From Terriglobales bacterium (GTDB lineage: Bacteria; Acidobacteriota; Terriglobia; Terriglobales; Acidobacteriaceae): a stretch of DNA of 44,929 nt. The DNA is taken from assembly GCA_025451215.1 (NCBI GenBank), contig JANWKU010000203.1, forward strand, positions 1 to 44,929. The letters run 5' to 3'. Positions 16,416-24,970 of the stretch are shown one piece after another. Position numbers and translations under genes: made by a program. The notes under the pieces were generated by a model. It saw only the letters and a list, made by a program, of their open reading frames with translations. It was not told the DNA's origin and searched no databases. The first letter of the stretch is position 1. Each line of letters starts with the position of its first letter.

Positions 16416-16748
16416 TTAAGCCGCGGATTCAGCGACATTAGATTCCGGCAGCTTTGCTGCGATGACGTCAATTTTTTCAATCGCGGGCGGGCGAGCAAGA
16501 AGATCGGCGGCCTTTGCCATAAGCGCTTCAGCGACTCGTCCCGCGAGATGTGCCTGCCGTCCTTGCTCGTTCTGAAAGACGTCAAAGATGCCGAATGTGG
16601 TCTGGTTCATCCGGATGGCGAACCAGGCGGTGGTTTCTGGTTCCTCTTCGACGAGCGCTTGGCCGGATTTTAGAAAATTTTCGACTTCGGTTTCTTTGCC
16701 GGGTTTTGCTTCGAGGCGTACCCAAAGTGCGAGTTTTACGTTTGGCAT
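16416..16748 (-). CDS. Antibiotic biosynthesis monooxygenase (ABM) domain protein
   Basis: A 110-residue single-domain protein of the ABM/dimeric alpha-beta barrel superfamily. It shows VKLALWVRLEAKPGKETEVENFLKSG, then EEPETTAWFAIRMNQTTFGIFDVFQNEQGRQAHLAGRVAEAL, a layout typical of small homodimeric ABM proteins that act as cofactor-free oxygenases or hydrolytic/stress proteins. No cofactor site is visible. The ATG at 16748 has an AGGAG site ten bases upstream, so the longer open frame from 16829 is rejected. The substrate is unknown. It is transcribed leftward behind the GH115-like gene after about 97 bases, possibly as a separate unit. Confidence 0.85.
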   Translation of the reverse strand: MPNVKLALWVRLEAKPGKETEVENFLKSGQALVEEEPETTAWFAIRMNQTTFGIFDVFQNEQGRQAHLAGRVAEALMAKAADLLARPPAIEKIDVIAAKLPESNVAESAA

Positions 16749-16845
16749 GTAGGTATCTCCTAAGAGGTAGATGTTACTGGTTGGATGTGAGAATTTGTCG
16801 CGCGGCGCAAGATAAGTGACGCGGGACAAATTATTTACATTCCTG

Positions 16846-19098
16846 CTACTTCACATCCGCCGATCTGTTTCCCTCGTAGTGCATGATGTGGTAATAGGCT
16901 TCCCATCCATCCCACAATATGGGCGGCTGGGCGTGGGTTAGCGGATCGTTGAGAAAGTCGGCGAAGGTCTTGGTCATCTCGTTCGTGCGATAGACTCCGG
17001 TCAACCAGTCGCCGCGATACCAGTTCTTCCACTTGCCGTACTCTGCGGCGGCCTGTGATTTTTGGATCGCGTCCAAGGACTTCAATGCCTCTTCTGTTTC
17101 CGCATGGGCCTCGGCGGTTTTTCCGTTTTCAGCATTCTGAATTGCCTGAGAGACCAGATATAAAACGTGGTTGCTCTCGCGGTTGATGGTGATCATGGTC
17201 AACACCGCGGCCTGATAGAAGGGGCGGCGCGAGGGCTCGACCAGCGGTTCCGCGGCCAAGGCCTCCTTCCACACGGCGTCCCAGCGGGGCTGCGCGTCCC
17301 CGCACTGCTGAATTTCGCGGGCGGCGGTTTCGGTGAGCCATTCTTCGCCGGTAAAGCGGCGTGCGTTGGGTCCGCCAAATCCGCCTACGCCAAACGCCCG
17401 CACCGGCGACCACTTTGGCGACTGGCTGGGAATTCCGTAAAGCGGCCAGTCCGTCATGTAGCTCAGCATCATGCGACGCGATTCGGTGTGGTAGAGCTGG
17501 TCTCCGTATTCGTGCAGCGGATCGCCAAAGTGCGCCGGGGCCGTGGAGTAGTCTTTGTAAACTTTGGCAACTTTTGCAGCAGCTTTGGCTCCGAATTCTT
17601 CGGCGGACCATTGCTCAAGAAATTTATCGCTGGCTGAGTCGTCGTCTGCCGGCAGACCTTTCCAGACTGCGTCCATGACCGCGCGAATAGACATGGTGAC
17701 AGGACGAATATCGCTGGTGTTAACCAGGTAATATTCGGTCGCGCCGGCCTTGATGTAGCGGCGCAGCTCGGAAAAGCTGCGCTCGATAGGCACCATTTCG
17801 GTGAGCTGGTTGGCGCGGCCGTTCATCATGGCGACGTGTTCGTAGGTGCCCTGTCCCTTGGTTACTTCGCCCTTGTCTTCGATGTATCCGTATCCGCTGT
17901 CCGCCCAGACGGTTGTGACTTCCGGAGGAATTTTCAGATATCCTTCCTGCACGAGCCGCGCGCCTTCCTGCCACAGACTGGTAATGAACTTCGCATCGGG
18001 ATGAACTGCGCGCACAATGCTCATTTGGTCGGCAATAGCTTTGGTGATGAGCGCTCCCAGCGCCTTGTCGTTATTGCGGACGCTTTCATCGCGCGAGGCG
18101 TAGCTTGCGTCTGACAAGCCGCGCAGGCCGACAGTCCAGAGCACTTCTTGATTCGGCAGGTAGGAGTTAACGGCGTCTTTCCAGGCGCGCTCGAGAATTT
18201 CCGGGTGCGTGGTGTAGTTGTATTCCACGTTTTCGGGCCAGCGTGCGACGTTCAGGCCTAAAGGAATGGCGTGGTGCTGACTGATGATCAGGCCGCGTGC
18301 GGCGGCCAGCTTGACTTGCGGGTCGTCCGGAAAAATCCATGTCCCGGGCGTTACGATATTTCCTTTGAGGCGCAACGTGGTTTCATAAATCTTGTCCCAC
18401 ACCGCAAGCGAAATGCCCGTCTTATCTTTCTTCTCTCCGGGCGCCCATCCGGTTAATAGATCTTCGTCATTGATGAAGAAGCCGCGATACTTGAACAAAG
18501 GAGCGGGGAACTGTTTATTCAGCGAAGCCGGAATTTCAACAGAGGCGCGATGGGCGGGCTCGTGGTCGGTCCAGTAATACATGGGATCGATGTCGAGGTA
18601 CTCCTGAGAAAATTCATAGACGGCGTAGATGGTGCCGCGCACGTCCGGGCCGGTGAGCAATACGACTTTGGAAGGCTTGTCGCTGAACTTTGCGGAAGTC
18701 ACCGAAATCGAAAACGATTCGGGAACTTTCAGATCAGAGTTTCGCATGGCCTCGGGAATGTTGGCCTGCTCGCCGATCAAAATCGTGATTGGTCCGGCTT
18801 CGGCCCGACTGGTAACGATGCGAGGTTTCTTGCCCATGACCTTTTGAAAGTCGCTGGCCAGGTCTTGTGCCGTTTTCTGAATGGGCTCCGGCGCGTCCTG
18901 GCTTTCCAGAATGGTGACTGTGGAATCGAGAACGATGACCCCTTTATGAGTGCTCTTTGTCGAGGAAGTTTTTGTCGAAGAAGATTGTGTCCGCGCCGGC
19001 GCGCCCTGCACTGAAGCTGAAAACATGGCGGCAAACGCCACGCCCGTGATTATGATTTGGGTAAGTTGTTTACCGCGCCACTTTGTTTTCTCGTGCAT
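16846..19098 (-). CDS. Secreted glycoside hydrolase, family GH115-like (alpha-glucuronidase)
   Basis: A 750-residue exported protein related to GH115, enzymes that remove (4-O-methyl-)glucuronic acid from xylan side chains. The signal peptide covers residues 1-32 (IIITGVAFAAMFSASVQGAPA), followed by a Ser/Thr/Lys-rich linker. The N-terminal domain has the ILIGEQ, KVVLLTGPDVRGTIYAVYEFSQ pattern shared by GH67/GH115 helper domains; then FKYRGFFINDEDLLTGWAP, LKGNIVTPGTW, HHAIPLGLNVARWP and WTVGLRGLSD mark the catalytic barrel. The protein lacks the additional C-terminal beta domains of the longest GH115 enzymes. A GGGAGGT ribosome site precedes the ATG. Carbohydrate genes are absent next to it. 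The family call is good; the exact substrate is inferred. Confidence 0.85.
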   Translation of the reverse strand: MHEKTKWRGKQLTQIIITGVAFAAMFSASVQGAPARTQSSSTKTSSTKSTHKGVIVLDSTVTILESQDAPEPIQKTAQDLASDFQKVMGKKPRIVTSRAEAGPITILIGEQANIPEAMRNSDLKVPESFSISVTSAKFSDKPSKVVLLTGPDVRGTIYAVYEFSQEYLDIDPMYYWTDHEPAHRASVEIPASLNKQFPAPLFKYRGFFINDEDLLTGWAPGEKKDKTGISLAVWDKIYETTLRLKGNIVTPGTWIFPDDPQVKLAAARGLIISQHHAIPLGLNVARWPENVEYNYTTHPEILERAWKDAVNSYLPNQEVLWTVGLRGLSDASYASRDESVRNNDKALGALITKAIADQMSIVRAVHPDAKFITSLWQEGARLVQEGYLKIPPEVTTVWADSGYGYIEDKGEVTKGQGTYEHVAMMNGRANQLTEMVPIERSFSELRRYIKAGATEYYLVNTSDIRPVTMSIRAVMDAVWKGLPADDDSASDKFLEQWSAEEFGAKAAAKVAKVYKDYSTAPAHFGDPLHEYGDQLYHTESRRMMLSYMTDWPLYGIPSQSPKWSPVRAFGVGGFGGPNARRFTGEEWLTETAAREIQQCGDAQPRWDAVWKEALAAEPLVEPSRRPFYQAAVLTMITINRESNHVLYLVSQAIQNAENGKTAEAHAETEEALKSLDAIQKSQAAAEYGKWKNWYRGDWLTGVYRTNEMTKTFADFLNDPLTHAQPPILWDGWEAYYHIMHYEGNRSADVK

Positions 19099-19307
19099 CG
19101 CTTCTATACCTCCCAGGGATGTTCATTGTCGGGAAAGACTCCAAGACAATGTCGGGCATATCGGACAAACGGTGGGACGAATTTTTGCCGGGAGCAGTAT
19201 AACGCCGAATGCGAGAAATAGTTCAACTCTCGAACTTAATGATTGGATAATAATTTATAACGAATTGTAATGGGTGGGCGCCGGAAGAAAACTTCGTCGC
19301 CCTGTGG

Positions 19308-19336
19308 TTGATACGTATATCGTGACACGATATACT
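19308..19336 (+). promoter_or_regulatory. Sigma70-type promoter of the RsbRD-like gene
   Basis: TTGATA (19308-19313) and TATACT (19331-19336) are separated by exactly 17 bases; they match the -35 and -10 consensus at five of six positions each. The gene start at 19371 lies 34 bases downstream. The spacer is filled by the palindrome described separately. Confidence 0.7.
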
Positions 19337-19347
19337 GAAATCAGTAT
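19315..19347. promoter_or_regulatory. Palindromic operator in the promoter spacer
   Basis: GTATATCGTG (19315-19324), a central A, and its exact complement CACGATATAC (19326-19335) form a 21-bp perfect dyad lying between and overlapping the -35/-10 boxes. A second dyad, ATACTGA-AA-TCAGTAT (19332-19347), overlaps its right end across the -10 and start region. A dimeric repressor bound here would block RNA polymerase. ATATCG...CGATAT dyads resemble sites of PadR-like regulators that often accompany ADOP permeases, but that assignment is inference and no regulator gene is adjacent. Confidence 0.7.
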
Positions 19348-19370
19348 CCTTGGCAGGGAGGGCCGCAGGC

Positions 19371-19859
19371 ATGATCGCTGTTCGTCTTGTACGCCTGATC
19401 GAAGTTCACTCTGAGGTGCTTACCGAGGAGTTGCTGGCCAAGTTCCAGACCTCGCCCCGTACCGCCGACTTGCAAAAAGTTCCTCTCCACGAGTTGCGTG
19501 CGCGAAGTTCCGAAATTCTCCGGCATTTGAGCGAATGGCTTCTTTCCAAGGCTGAGTCAGACATCGAGGGTCGTTATCGCGAGATCGGCGCGCTGCGGGC
19601 GTCGCAAAATGTTTCTTTTTCTGATTTTTGCTGGGCCATTGTGCTGACCAAAGAGCACATCTGGGATTTCATCCAGCAGCACGGCTTTTTGCAAGGTCCA
19701 CTGGAAGTATACGGAGCCATGGAATTCCTTCGCCTGCTCGACCAGTTCTTTGAACGGGCGATTTGCTACGCGGCGGAAGGATACGAACTCTCGAAAACAG
19801 AAACTTTAAGTTATGTAAGCGTCTCCCACCACGCTGCCACGCCGCTTAAACGCCTGTGA
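19371..19859 (+). CDS. RsbRD N-terminal-like domain protein
   Basis: A 162-residue, largely helical cytosolic protein. The pattern LLAKFQTSPRTADLQKVPLHELRARSSEILRHLSEWLL, then DIEGRYREIGALRASQNVSFSDFCWAIVLTKEHIWDF, resembles the RsbRD_N domain found at the N terminus of stressosome proteins and some sensor kinases, here as a stand-alone domain. No STAS, kinase or DNA-binding part is attached. The ATG at 19371 is preferred because GGGAGGG lies just upstream; a TTG at 19350 is possible. It stands behind a strong, operator-bearing promoter and ahead of the ADOP permease gene on the same strand (gap about 230 bases). A signalling or sensing role is inferred. Confidence 0.7.
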   Translation: MIAVRLVRLIEVHSEVLTEELLAKFQTSPRTADLQKVPLHELRARSSEILRHLSEWLLSKAESDIEGRYREIGALRASQNVSFSDFCWAIVLTKEHIWDFIQQHGFLQGPLEVYGAMEFLRLLDQFFERAICYAAEGYELSKTETLSYVSVSHHAATPLKRL

Positions 19860-20023
19860 GGAGTCCCGTACAGGCCTTGGATTGTCATGTTGATCTCTGA
19901 TAAATCCTCCATCCTACGCGGGCTGCGCCTCCCCTTTTGCCAATCTCTCGATCCCTCCACCCGCAAGATTCAAGGCCTTGAACGTGCCTAGGGCTTCAAG
20001 CCTCGATGGTAGCTCACTTGCGA

Positions 20024-20059
20024 CTTCTCGGCTTAAGATCACCTTCTCAGCCTAAGATC
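20024..20059. repeat. Imperfect 17-bp direct repeat upstream of the ADOP gene
   Basis: CTTCTCGGCTTAAGATC (20024-20040) and CTTCTCAGCCTAAGATC (20043-20059) differ at two positions and recur with a 19-base period, about two helical turns, ending 31 bases before the ADOP start. They may be a regulator site. The rest of the 230-base gap shows nothing else I can identify. Confidence 0.45.
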
Positions 20060-20090
20060 GTCTATTCCCTTAAGAATGGAGGCCTGCCTT

Positions 20091-22633
20091 ATGCATGACC
20101 TAAAATTTGCGCTGCGGCAATTTCGCAAATTTCCCGGCTTCACGGCGACCGTTATTTTGACGCTGGCGCTAGGTATTGGGGCGAACACGGCGATTTTTGC
20201 ACTTGTTCACGCCGTTCTGCTGAAGTCGCTGCCGGTTGCCGATCCGTCCAGTCTTTATCGCGTTGGAGACCGGGACGATTGCTGCGTGGATGGCGGTTTC
20301 CTCAATGATGACGGCGATTTTGACCTGTTTTCTTACGACCTGTACCTCCGTTTTCGCGACACCGCGCCGGAATTTGAACAGCTCGCTGCTTTTCAGGCAG
20401 GTCTTCCAAGCATGAACGTCCGCCGGCAGGGAAGCCAGGCCAAGACCGAGTACGTGGAATTCGTTTCGGGTAACTACTTTTCTACTTTCGGCGTGGGCCC
20501 CTTTGCAGGCCGCGCTATCGTGCCTCCCGATGACACGGCGGGGGCGATGCCAGTTGCCATGTTGAGTTATGACGCATGGCAATCTGATTACGCTGGCGAT
20601 CCTTCCATCATCGGGTCCACCGTTTTTATGCAGAGCCGCCCGGTGACGATTGTTGGCATCGCGCCGCGGCATTTTTTCGGCGACCGCGTTCGAAACGATT
20701 CGCCTGCCTTTTGGGTACCGCTTGCGGCGGAGCCGATAGTGGATGGCGAAAACTCCATCCTGAATCATCCCGACACGAATTGGTTGTACATGATCGGACG
20801 CGTAAAGCCAGGGACAAATCCACTCGCCCTGCAATCCAAATTGTCCGCGACTCTTCGGCAATGGATGCCTTCGCAGGCTTCCTATACGGCGAATGGGAGT
20901 AGTTCGCAGATTGCCAAACAACATGTCGTGCTGGCCCCGGGCGGCGCCGGCGTGCAGAACATGCAACAAGAGCAGGGCAGTGGCCTGAAGTTGCTCATGA
21001 TTATTTCCGGACTGGTCTTACTAGTTGCCTGCGCGAACGTGGCGAATCTCATGCTTGCCCGAGCTACTACGCGGCGCTCTGAAATTTCTGTGCGCATGGC
21101 TTTGGGGGCGGCCCGCTCGCGGCTGGTGCGCCAGATGCTTACCGAAAGCGTAGTCCTGGGATGTTTGGGAGGCGCGGCCGGGCTGGCATTTGCCTACGCA
21201 GGCACCCGCATGATCGTGACGCTGGCGTTCCCAGACTCCAAGCACCTGGGCATTGATGTCAATCCTTCGGCTGTCGTGCTAGGTTTCGCTTTCGCAGTTT
21301 CGCTGTTTACAGGAATTGTATTTGGGATTGTGCCCGCATGGATTACCTCCCGCTCGAATCCTTTGGAAGCGCTCCGTGGCGTTAACCGATCTACCCGCGA
21401 CCGTTCTTCGCTTCCGCAGAAGAGCTTAATCGTTTGCCAGGTGGCGCTTTCGCTCGTGTTGCTGATGGCTGCGGGGTTGCTCACTCAGACTCTACGCAAC
21501 CTTGAGCATCAGAATTACGGAATCGCGACCGCGAACCGGTACATTCTTTATCTAGATCCTAAGGGCGCCGGGTACACGACCGAGACAAATACCGCGCTCA
21601 ATGAACAACTGGAACGCGAATTTTCCGCTGCCCCCGGAGTGCAGAATGTGGGGCTGGCGCTTTACAGCCCTCTGGGGGGGACAATTGGGGAGACACCGTT
21701 TATTTCGAAGGTCGGCCCGCGCCAGGACCAGGATCGGATAGCAATGCATCATGGGATCGCGTAAGCCGGAACTTTTTTGCGGCGGTTGGTCAGCATATTC
21801 TTCGTGGCCGCGGATTCACCGAGCAGGACACTCCGACCTCGCGCCTGGTGGTGGTTGTAAACGAGGCTTTCGTTAAGAAGTTCTTTTCCAAGCAGGGGCA
21901 GGACCCTCTCGGGCAGCACTTTGGAACTTATGATCAGAAATATGCGGGAAATTACGAAATCATCGGCGTGGTGAGCGACGCAAAATACGTTTCGCCGCGG
22001 GAGCCTGTGCGGCCCATGTTTTTCCGGGCCCTCAACCAGCGAGACACGGCAATCACGGAGCCAGCCGCGATGACAGGCGAAGGCCGGTCTCTTTTCATTG
22101 ATTCGATTACCCTGCAATATGCCGGAAGTCCGCAGAGCCTGGAGGCTCTTGCCCGCCGCACATTGGCGAACATTAATCCGAACCTTACCATGAGTGATTT
22201 TCACTCCCTCGAATATCAGGTGGCGGATAACTTTAACCAAGAGCGGCTGATTGCGCGCCTAACCATGCTTTTCGGATTTGTGGCACTGGCCCTGGCTTCG
22301 GTTGGGCTCTATGGCCTTACCGCTTACTCGGTGGCGCGCCGCACGGGTGAAATTGGCGTTCGCATGGCGATGGGCGCCACGCGAAGCAACGTGATTGTTT
22401 TAATCATGCGCGGCGCAATGCTCCAAATCGCGATTGGTGTTGCCATCGGAATTCCAGGGGCATTACTCGGGGGCCGTGTGATGGCTAGCCAGTTGTATGC
22501 CGTCCGCACCTACGATCGGGTTACGCTTGCCTTTGCCGTAGCGGTTCTTGCGGCCAGCGCTGCACTGGCGGGGTTCGTTCCCGCAAAACGAGCTTCCGGC
22601 ATCGAGCCCATGAACGCGCTGCGCACGGAATAG
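20091..22633 (+). pseudogene. ADOP-family FtsX/MacB permease, frameshifted
   Basis: An acidobacterial duplicated orphan permease of about 850 residues, split by one frameshift. The ATG at 20091 has GGAGG upstream and begins MHDLKFALRQFRKFPGFTAT, the standard ADOP N terminus. A MacB-like periplasmic domain precedes the first FtsX unit (LVACANVANLMLARATTRRSEISVRMALGAARSRL); the second unit is near the C terminus (ARRTGEIGVRMAMGATRSNV, then GIEPMNALRTE). The first frame runs past YSPLGG and then reads TIGETPFISK to a stop at 21764, but the expected text DNWGDTVYFEGRPAPGP continues in another frame from 21680. The shift maps to a run of seven G (21674-21680). One extra G would restore the protein. 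Sequencing error, true decay, and slippage are all possible. Confidence 0.88.
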
Positions 22634-22730
22634 AGGACTAGCGACTGAGGCTTCACCGAGAAAGCCCTGCGAGTTGGACAGAATCCAATCGAATGGACAG
22701 TCGCCGTCCCACGAGGGGAAGTTTGACTGG

Positions 22731-23537
22731 TCACGCCGCCGGATACACTCCCAGTACCTTGACCGGGTCGGCAATCTCGGCCAAGTGTCGTAACGCATTT
22801 TTTGTAGTCGCGTCGTCTCCGCGCAGAAGATCGGCGTAGAAGACGTACTCCCAGGGACGCCCACGCATGGGCCGCGACTCGATCTTGCTTAAGCTGATGT
22901 CGCGCGAGGCGAACACTCCCAGAGCTTTGTGTAAAGCCCCCGGGATGTTCTTTACGACGAAAGCAATGGAAGTCTTATTCGCTCCGGGCAAAACCTTGCG
23001 CGAGCGCCGCACGAGGAAAAACCGTGTGAAGTTCTGCTTGTCATCCTCAATTCCGGCGGCCAGTATTTTGCCTCCGTACACAGAAGCCGCGTGACGGCTG
23101 GCGATTCCCGCGGCGTCTGTAAGTCCCTCAGCAATCACATGCTTCACGCTTCCCGCCGTATCGTAGAAGGCCACTGGCCGGATTTTCAGGTGTTTCTGGA
23201 AGAAGTCTCGGCACTGGTCGAGCGCCACGGGATGCGACAGCGCCTGTCGCACATCCTTCAACTTCACCCCTTTACCGGTAATTAAGTTGTGAACAATACG
23301 CAGGCGGAATTCCTTCTGGATGAAGACCTTGCGGGCAAACAGCAGATCAAAGTGTTCGGTAACTGATCCCGCCAGGGAGTTTTCAATGGGAATGACCGCC
23401 ACATCCACCTGTCTTCGTTCTAGCCGGTCAAAAACTTCCCGGGAGCGCGCGCAGGGCACAATGCTGCACCCGGGGACCATCTGCCGGGCTGCTTCGTGAC
23501 TGAAAGCGCCCGCCTCGCCTTGAATCGCCACTTTCAT
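22731..23537 (-). CDS. pheA: Prephenate dehydratase
   Basis: A 268-residue monofunctional prephenate dehydratase, which makes phenylpyruvate in phenylalanine biosynthesis. The N terminus MKVAIQGEAGAFSHEAA is the typical start; IPIENSLAGSV (49-59) and the catalytic TRF motif (171-173, within QNFTRFFLV) are present. The C-terminal ACT domain has GALHKALGVFA (200-210) and ESRP (220-223), the two motifs that bind phenylalanine for feedback inhibition, so the enzyme is probably Phe-regulated. No chorismate mutase domain is fused. It is convergent with the ADOP permease and 38 bases ahead of the acetyltransferase stop upstream on the same strand. Confidence 0.95.
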   Translation of the reverse strand: MKVAIQGEAGAFSHEAARQMVPGCSIVPCARSREVFDRLERRQVDVAVIPIENSLAGSVTEHFDLLFARKVFIQKEFRLRIVHNLITGKGVKLKDVRQALSHPVALDQCRDFFQKHLKIRPVAFYDTAGSVKHVIAEGLTDAAGIASRHAASVYGGKILAAGIEDDKQNFTRFFLVRRSRKVLPGANKTSIAFVVKNIPGALHKALGVFASRDISLSKIESRPMRGRPWEYVFYADLLRGDDATTKNALRHLAEIADPVKVLGVYPAA

Positions 23538-23575
23538 CGGATCGCTACTTTCATATCAGCAACTCCGTCAGCAAC

Positions 23576-24112
23576 TTAGCTGGCCCGGGCTGCGGAAAGC
23601 AAATCTTTTCGTAAAACAAACGCATTCACGCCATTCGGATAGTAATGGGCGAGCGTCTTGAAAGCGAAGTACTTATGCCGATCATAAAACGCCAGGGCGG
23701 CTTTGTTGTCCACAGCCGCTTCAAGAATCACGGTGTCGCACTTCGCCTCCCGCAGGCGCTCTTCGGCAGTCGTCAGAAGTTTAGAGCCAATGCCGTGCTG
23801 GCGGACTTCAGGAAGCACGTCGATGGTGATGATATGTCCTTCATTGCGGCGGCTTATTTCCGCCACGATGAAGCCGAGAATGGTTTTGTCCGGAGTTGAT
23901 ATGTTGAGCGAATGATTTTGGGGTGCACTATCGTGGGTCGCTGATTCTTTTGGACTTGCCTGCTCCGCCACAACAGTAAATGCGCTCCATCGCCGAATGT
24001 AAGCGGAAAGCTCCTGCCGGGAGTAGGAGATGCCGGGAGGAAAGCATTTCTGATCAATTTCCCAGAGAACGTCAAAATCGCCGGGACGTAGTTTTCGCAG
24101 GGTGAAGTCCAC
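23576..24112 (-). CDS. GNAT-family N-acetyltransferase
   Basis: A 178-residue acetyl-CoA-dependent acetyltransferase. The N-terminal part LRKLRPGDFDVLWEIDQKCFPPGISYSRQEL and the acetyl-CoA site RQHGIGSKLLTTAEERL (R-x-x-G-x-G type) followed by LEAAVDNKAALAFYDRHKY match RimI-like GNAT proteins. An insertion of about 25 Ser/Asn-rich residues (KESATHDSAPQNHSLN) separates the two halves, which is unusual. I chose the GTG at 24112; the open frame extends to 24316 but would overlap the promoter and start of the divergent gene and reads as low-quality leader. The substrate is unknown. Confidence 0.82.
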   Translation of the reverse strand: MDFTLRKLRPGDFDVLWEIDQKCFPPGISYSRQELSAYIRRWSAFTVVAEQASPKESATHDSAPQNHSLNISTPDKTILGFIVAEISRRNEGHIITIDVLPEVRQHGIGSKLLTTAEERLREAKCDTVILEAAVDNKAALAFYDRHKYFAFKTLAHYYPNGVNAFVLRKDLLSAARAS

Positions 24113-24270
24113 GCAAATATTGTAGCGGCAGAGCTTGAGCGATGGGGCAATTCCCGTAAACGGCACGCTTTGCAAAGCAGCCGCCGGGACGGGAAATTTA
24201 TTCTGCAAATACCCAGGAAAATCTTGCAGAGCTTGCACCCCGCGACGTAACATCCGCATCTGAGGGTTGT

Positions 24271-24921
24271 GTGAGCAAGCTCCTGATTGACGCGCTGGCT
24301 GCGGCTTTTTTGGCAACCGTCTGGTATGTCTGGGGCTCGCGCTACAACCGCCGCAAAGGGATGCGTGCTCTGCGTTGGTTCGAAGCAGCCTGCTCCGTTA
24401 GCGGGGAGGTGGTCGAATCACACTGGGGAAATATCTCGCAGTTGCACGCTAAATTGCGATTTGCCGCCCACTGGTTTGAGAATGCTCACGTAACTATCCG
24501 GCTCGTTCCTCGGCCTCTGCCTATTCAATGGCTGTTCTCCATTTGGCACAAACAAAAAGAGACGCTCACCTTTGTGGCCGATCTTGACGGGCAACATGGT
24601 TTAAGCCTGGAGTTGTTACGTCACCGCTGGGTGACGCATAAACACATCCACACCTCTACTGAAGCCCAACATTGGACGGTCTCGCGGCCCGGTCCCGTTA
24701 TTCTCACCACCCGGACGCAATGGGCGCAAGAGCTTACACCCGTGGTGAATACGCTTATGACCTCGCGGGGACATGACTTGATAAGTGTTCGCTTCCGCCG
24801 TAGTTCTCCGCACCTGGAAGCGACCGTGGCGCTTGATGCCATCACCGACGAGGAAGCTGCCATTGGGTTCCTGGGAGTGCTGCGGGAACTTGCCTCCAGC
24901 GCTTCGGCGCAGCGGCAGTAA
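24271..24921 (+). CDS. Unrecognised protein with N-terminal membrane anchor
   Basis: A 216-residue protein I do not recognise. Residues 4-22 (LLIDALAAAFLATVWYVWG) form one membrane helix, followed by a basic RYNRRKGMRALRWF stretch, so most of the chain should lie in the cytosol or periplasm depending on orientation (the positive side suggests cytosol). The soluble part alternates strands and helices: VSGEVVESHWGNISQLHAKLRFAAHWFENAHVTIRLVPRP, then LTFVADLDG. The GTG start has GAGGG five bases upstream. It diverges from the GNAT gene and converges on the GH57 gene. Codon use matches the neighbours. Confidence 0.7.
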   Translation: MSKLLIDALAAAFLATVWYVWGSRYNRRKGMRALRWFEAACSVSGEVVESHWGNISQLHAKLRFAAHWFENAHVTIRLVPRPLPIQWLFSIWHKQKETLTFVADLDGQHGLSLELLRHRWVTHKHIHTSTEAQHWTVSRPGPVILTTRTQWAQELTPVVNTLMTSRGHDLISVRFRRSSPHLEATVALDAITDEEAAIGFLGVLRELASSASAQRQ

Positions 24922-24938
24922 GTAATTTAGGCGGTTAC

Positions 24939-24956
24939 GCGGGCAGGAGTGCCCGC
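24939..24956. repeat. Palindromic repeat GCGGGCA-GGAG-TGCCCGC in convergent gap
   Basis: A perfect 7-bp stem with a 4-base loop, followed by GCCACACGAG; the text GGCAGGAGTGCC...GCCACA recurs in acidobacterial intergenic regions. It lies in the 49-base gap between the converging ends of the unknown gene and the GH57 gene and probably acts as a bidirectional stop. Confidence 0.6.
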
Positions 24957-24970
24957 GCCACACGAGCAGT

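Noticed and set aside
16193-16585. A 130-codon minus-strand frame overlapping the ABM-domain gene
   Set aside because: It overlaps the clear ABM gene in another frame and looks like non-protein sequence; only the inverted repeat in this gap was kept.
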